NCBI GenBank assembly: GCA_964521305.1
Contig: CAZFQZ010000037.1
Location: 1-6,959 of the forward strand
DNA from: CAZBEJ01 sp964521305
GTDB taxonomy: Bacteria > Patescibacteriota > Microgenomatia > UBA1406 > GWC2-37-13
Direction: 5' to 3'
DNA length: 6,959 nt
Below the pieces are notes generated by a model. It was not told the DNA's origin. It worked only from the letters and a program-made list of their open reading frames with translations, and did not search any database. Positions 5,473-6,959 of the stretch are shown piece by piece; the first letter of the stretch is position 1; every line of letters starts with the position of its first letter. The position numbers and the translations under genes were made by a program.

Positions 5473-6525
5473 ATGAGCAGAGAAATAAAAATCGTCGTTA
5501 CACTGATTGCGGCATTGGTTATCACTGCCGGTATAACGAAACTTTTCATCAACAACACGCCGCGAATCAATAAATCGCTGGTTTCATTCAATTCAATAGC
5601 CAAAGCAGGACAATCGATCGTCTCTGACTTTTTCACGAAAAAAATAACGCCGACGCCGGTCAATATTATCCTCACTCCTCCACCCCTGCCTACACCCACG
5701 TATATAACAACCACCATTACCCCCGTGGTGACCAATCCGGTTATCACTTCCGCACCAATACCGGAACCAACTGTTGCCCCGACAACTGTTCCTTTGCCTT
5801 CCCCAAGTCCTATCCTCGGAACCGGCAGCTGCCCGACAACCTCATTAAACTCATATAACACTATTCATGCCGAACGTTCGAGCGGCGATATGCCGCTGAA
5901 TGGCGACCCGGTAAACAGCCCGGAGATCAATCTGCGGTTACGCGGTTTCGGCCCGGTCAATGAGAGTCCGGCGCTCATCAGCAGAAATGGCAACGCATAC
6001 GGCCTCGACAACCAGATGCCGCCGCAGATCAGTTCGCTTTATGGCGGACCGGTACCGCAGATTGTTAAAACCTATGTGGTATATGAGTGGGATTTCCAGA
6101 ATAATAAAAGTTTAGCGCCGCAACAGGCAACGCCGAATTACAAAGTTCATCTGATAGGATTGCAGGCGACGCCCGGACAGAAACTCGTTGGCCTCACCGC
6201 AGGAAGGAAAATCGATTCCGCAGGAGACGTATTCATGGTAATGTATGCGACTAAAACAGATATTACCTTTACCCATAGCCCGAGCGATTCACTTCTTGGC
6301 GGTTACCTTTTTTATTTTGTTGATCTGTGTGTTGATCCGAATTTACTGGCGGCATATCAAAAAGATAACGCCGCGGGAAGAAATGATCTGCCGGTAGTCG
6401 CCCCCGGACAAATCTTCGGCACCGCAGGAACTGCCGATGTAAAAGTGGGAATCCGCGATACCATGTCGTTTGTCGATCCGCGTTACAAACAGGATTGGTG
6501 GTCATGGAACGGAACTGCGAATTGA
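5473..6525 (+). CDS. Membrane-anchored stalk protein with NTPRI motif and extracellular C-terminal domain (350 aa)
   Basis: One membrane span (about residues 6-22) is followed by LFINNTPRI (24-32), the same post-membrane motif as in the two small proteins on the other strand. Residues about 58-114 form a Pro/Thr-rich stalk with many TP and PT steps. A folded outside domain (about 120-350) follows, with only two cysteines (120 and 286), which could bond to each other. Its later part, with GQIFGTAG (312-319), VKVGIRDT and FVDPRYK, has the rhythm of the end of a LytM/M23-type beta fold, but the His-x-His zinc ligands of the peptidases are absent, so if related it would be a non-catalytic, wall-binding version; this is inference. 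From memory, proteins with similar C-terminal ends occur in Microgenomates. The ATG is the first in frame. It is transcribed away from the beta-helix gene and ends with TGA. Confidence 0.86.
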   Translation: MSREIKIVVTLIAALVITAGITKLFINNTPRINKSLVSFNSIAKAGQSIVSDFFTKKITPTPVNIILTPPPLPTPTYITTTITPVVTNPVITSAPIPEPTVAPTTVPLPSPSPILGTGSCPTTSLNSYNTIHAERSSGDMPLNGDPVNSPEINLRLRGFGPVNESPALISRNGNAYGLDNQMPPQISSLYGGPVPQIVKTYVVYEWDFQNNKSLAPQQATPNYKVHLIGLQATPGQKLVGLTAGRKIDSAGDVFMVMYATKTDITFTHSPSDSLLGGYLFYFVDLCVDPNLLAAYQKDNAAGRNDLPVVAPGQIFGTAGTADVKVGIRDTMSFVDPRYKQDWWSWNGTAN

Positions 6526-6557
6526 TAATGCCGTATAAGGTAGATAACTCGACAACA

Positions 6558-6620
6558 CAATTTTTTATCACACGAGAGTCTCCCTCATCAATACGAGGCT
6601 CTCGAACGTGAAAAAAATTG
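6558..6620. repeat. 63-nt long imperfect inverted repeat (hairpin)
   Basis: The outer arms CAATTTTTT (6558-6566) and AAAAAATTG (6612-6620) pair perfectly. After one bulged A, TCAC (6568-6571) pairs with GTGA (6608-6611). A small internal loop follows, then ten more pairs (6573-6582 with 6595-6604, one of them G-U) enclose a 12-base loop. About 23 pairs form in all. The T-run lies before the stem and the A-run after it, which is the reverse of a terminator on either strand. It sits 33 bp after the stop of the stalk-protein gene and upstream of the helix-turn-helix gene promoter, so it may protect the 3' end of the upstream transcript, encode a small RNA, or be a relic of a small mobile repeat. 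Confidence 0.55.
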
Positions 6621-6666
6621 CTTTTTCCTGATCAAATTGGTCGAAAAAAAATGCATAGAGGTTTTT
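6611..6666. promoter_or_regulatory. Phased A/T tracts upstream of the helix-turn-helix gene promoter
   Basis: Runs A7 (6611-6617), T5 (6622-6626), A8 (6643-6650) and T5 (6662-6666) begin 11, 21 and 19 bases apart, close to whole turns of the DNA helix. Such phased tracts usually give bent DNA, and the last lies 18 bases before the -35 box, where A/T-rich DNA can also contact the polymerase alpha subunit (UP element). The bend is predicted only from spacing. Confidence 0.4.
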
Positions 6667-6684
6667 CCAACAATCTATTTCCAC

Positions 6685-6714
6685 TTGACAATTATCAAAG
6701 CGATATTTTATAAT
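6685..6714 (+). promoter_or_regulatory. Full-consensus sigma70 promoter of the helix-turn-helix gene, leaderless geometry
   Basis: TTGACA (6685-6690) and TATAAT (6709-6714) match both consensus boxes in all twelve positions, with an 18-base spacer. The -10 box ends seven bases before the ATG at 6722, so the transcript should start on or beside that codon. The box overlaps an earlier in-frame ATG (6713), which would therefore not be transcribed; this decides the start of the gene. Confidence 0.8.
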
Positions 6715-6721
6715 GCAAACC

Positions 6722-6931
6722 ATGTCAGACAAAGTCACCAAACTATCACTTGATGATCTTCCGGATTTGATGACCATACGAGAAGTCGCAGATCTGCTTC
6801 GTGTTTCTCCTCTCACCATCAAACGCTGGGGCAAACGGGGTAAACTTCCCGCAATCAGAATAAATTCACGAGGAGATCGAAGATATAAAAAAGAAGTTGT
6901 GCTCAGACTGCTTGGGGTTGAAAAGGAATAA
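6722..6931 (+). CDS. Small helix-turn-helix DNA-binding protein, excisionase/MerR-like (69 aa)
   Basis: Residues 17-46 (MTIREVADLLRVSPLTIKRW, then the basic GKRGKLPAIRI) match the pattern of the HTH_17 or excisionase-type winged helix domain: first helix REVADLL, turn VS, recognition helix PLTIKRWGKRG, then a wing with Pro and basic residues (INSRGDRRYKKEVV) and a short last helix. Such proteins bind DNA as small regulators, as excisionases of mobile elements, or as parts of larger modules. Here it stands alone, with no integrase or repeat ends in view, so a small transcription regulator is as likely as an excisionase. The ATG at 6722 is preferred over 6713 because the promoter -10 box covers 6713. 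The very strong promoter suggests constant expression. It could regulate the nearby envelope genes, but nothing in the sequence proves this. Stop is TAA at 6929. Confidence 0.85.
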   Translation: MSDKVTKLSLDDLPDLMTIREVADLLRVSPLTIKRWGKRGKLPAIRINSRGDRRYKKEVVLRLLGVEKE

Positions 6932-6959
6932 TTATCACTTAAAAATCTCTCCTTGTAGT

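Noticed and set aside
5466..5861. Minus-strand frame of 131 codons rich in Gly and Val
   Set aside because: It is the complement of the Pro/Thr stalk, whose codons read as Gly/Val repeats on the other strand.
6269..6834. Minus-strand frames across the end of the stalk gene, the hairpin and the helix-turn-helix gene
   Set aside because: One crosses the consensus promoter and both are antisense to better genes; no start signals.
6722..6931. Prophage or integrative element boundary marked by an excisionase-like gene
   Set aside because: No integrase, tRNA or attachment repeat is visible; the fold alone is common in ordinary small regulators.
1..6959. CRISPR array, tRNA, rRNA, or recoded UGA
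   Set aside because: No spaced direct repeats or RNA gene signatures were seen; UGA ends the 350-residue gene and tryptophans are TGG, so no UGA recoding as in Gracilibacteria.

Overview
This window looks like an envelope or secretome locus from a small-genome bacterium. My best guess is a member of the Candidate Phyla Radiation (Patescibacteria, perhaps Microgenomates). The reasons are indirect: almost every protein begins with a single membrane anchor or signal peptide, long Pro/Thr linkers of the 'PTPTP' type join extracellular domains, most products match no well-known family, and the genes are tightly packed with almost no Shine-Dalgarno sequences. The standard code fits, because UGA is used as a stop and tryptophans are TGG. 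There is no marker gene, so the lineage is an inference.

Layout. Positions 1-5201 carry a run of minus-strand genes, read from right to left: a parallel beta-helix surface protein (5201-3603), a small anchored protein (3601-3119), a Cys-rich 620-residue anchored protein (3064-1202), a second small anchored protein (1200-757), two tandem paralogous 98-residue membrane proteins (718-422 and 417-121), and the first 23 codons of another secreted protein that runs off the left edge (71-1). A regulatory-looking gap (5202-5472) separates these from a divergent plus-strand gene for a 350-residue anchored protein with a Pro/Thr stalk (5473-6525). A 197-bp spacer with a long hairpin, A/T tracts and a consensus promoter then leads to a 69-residue helix-turn-helix protein (6722-6931).

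How it fits together. The minus-strand genes form bicistronic units. Two units share one plan: a large secreted or anchored protein whose C-terminus carries a similar two-cysteine beta-rich domain, then, exactly one base after its TAA stop, a small protein with one membrane anchor, an F[LI]xN[ST]PR[VI] motif just outside the membrane and a related C-terminal domain. The divergent 350-residue protein carries the same post-membrane motif, which ties it to the same system. The third unit is the pair of 98-residue membrane proteins, which share the motif KxLLPAIHNExFF. I infer a duplicated cell-surface assembly; its function is not recognisable from sequence.

Expression. Three promoters with strong -35 and -10 boxes (upstream of positions 71, 718 and 6722) place the -10 box only 6-8 bases from the ATG, with no Shine-Dalgarno sequence, so the mRNAs should be leaderless or nearly so. 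A further promoter-like pair precedes the 620-residue gene with a short leader. The divergent spacer holds a perfect 22-bp dyad and a matching half-site 33 bp away, a plausible operator for the locus.
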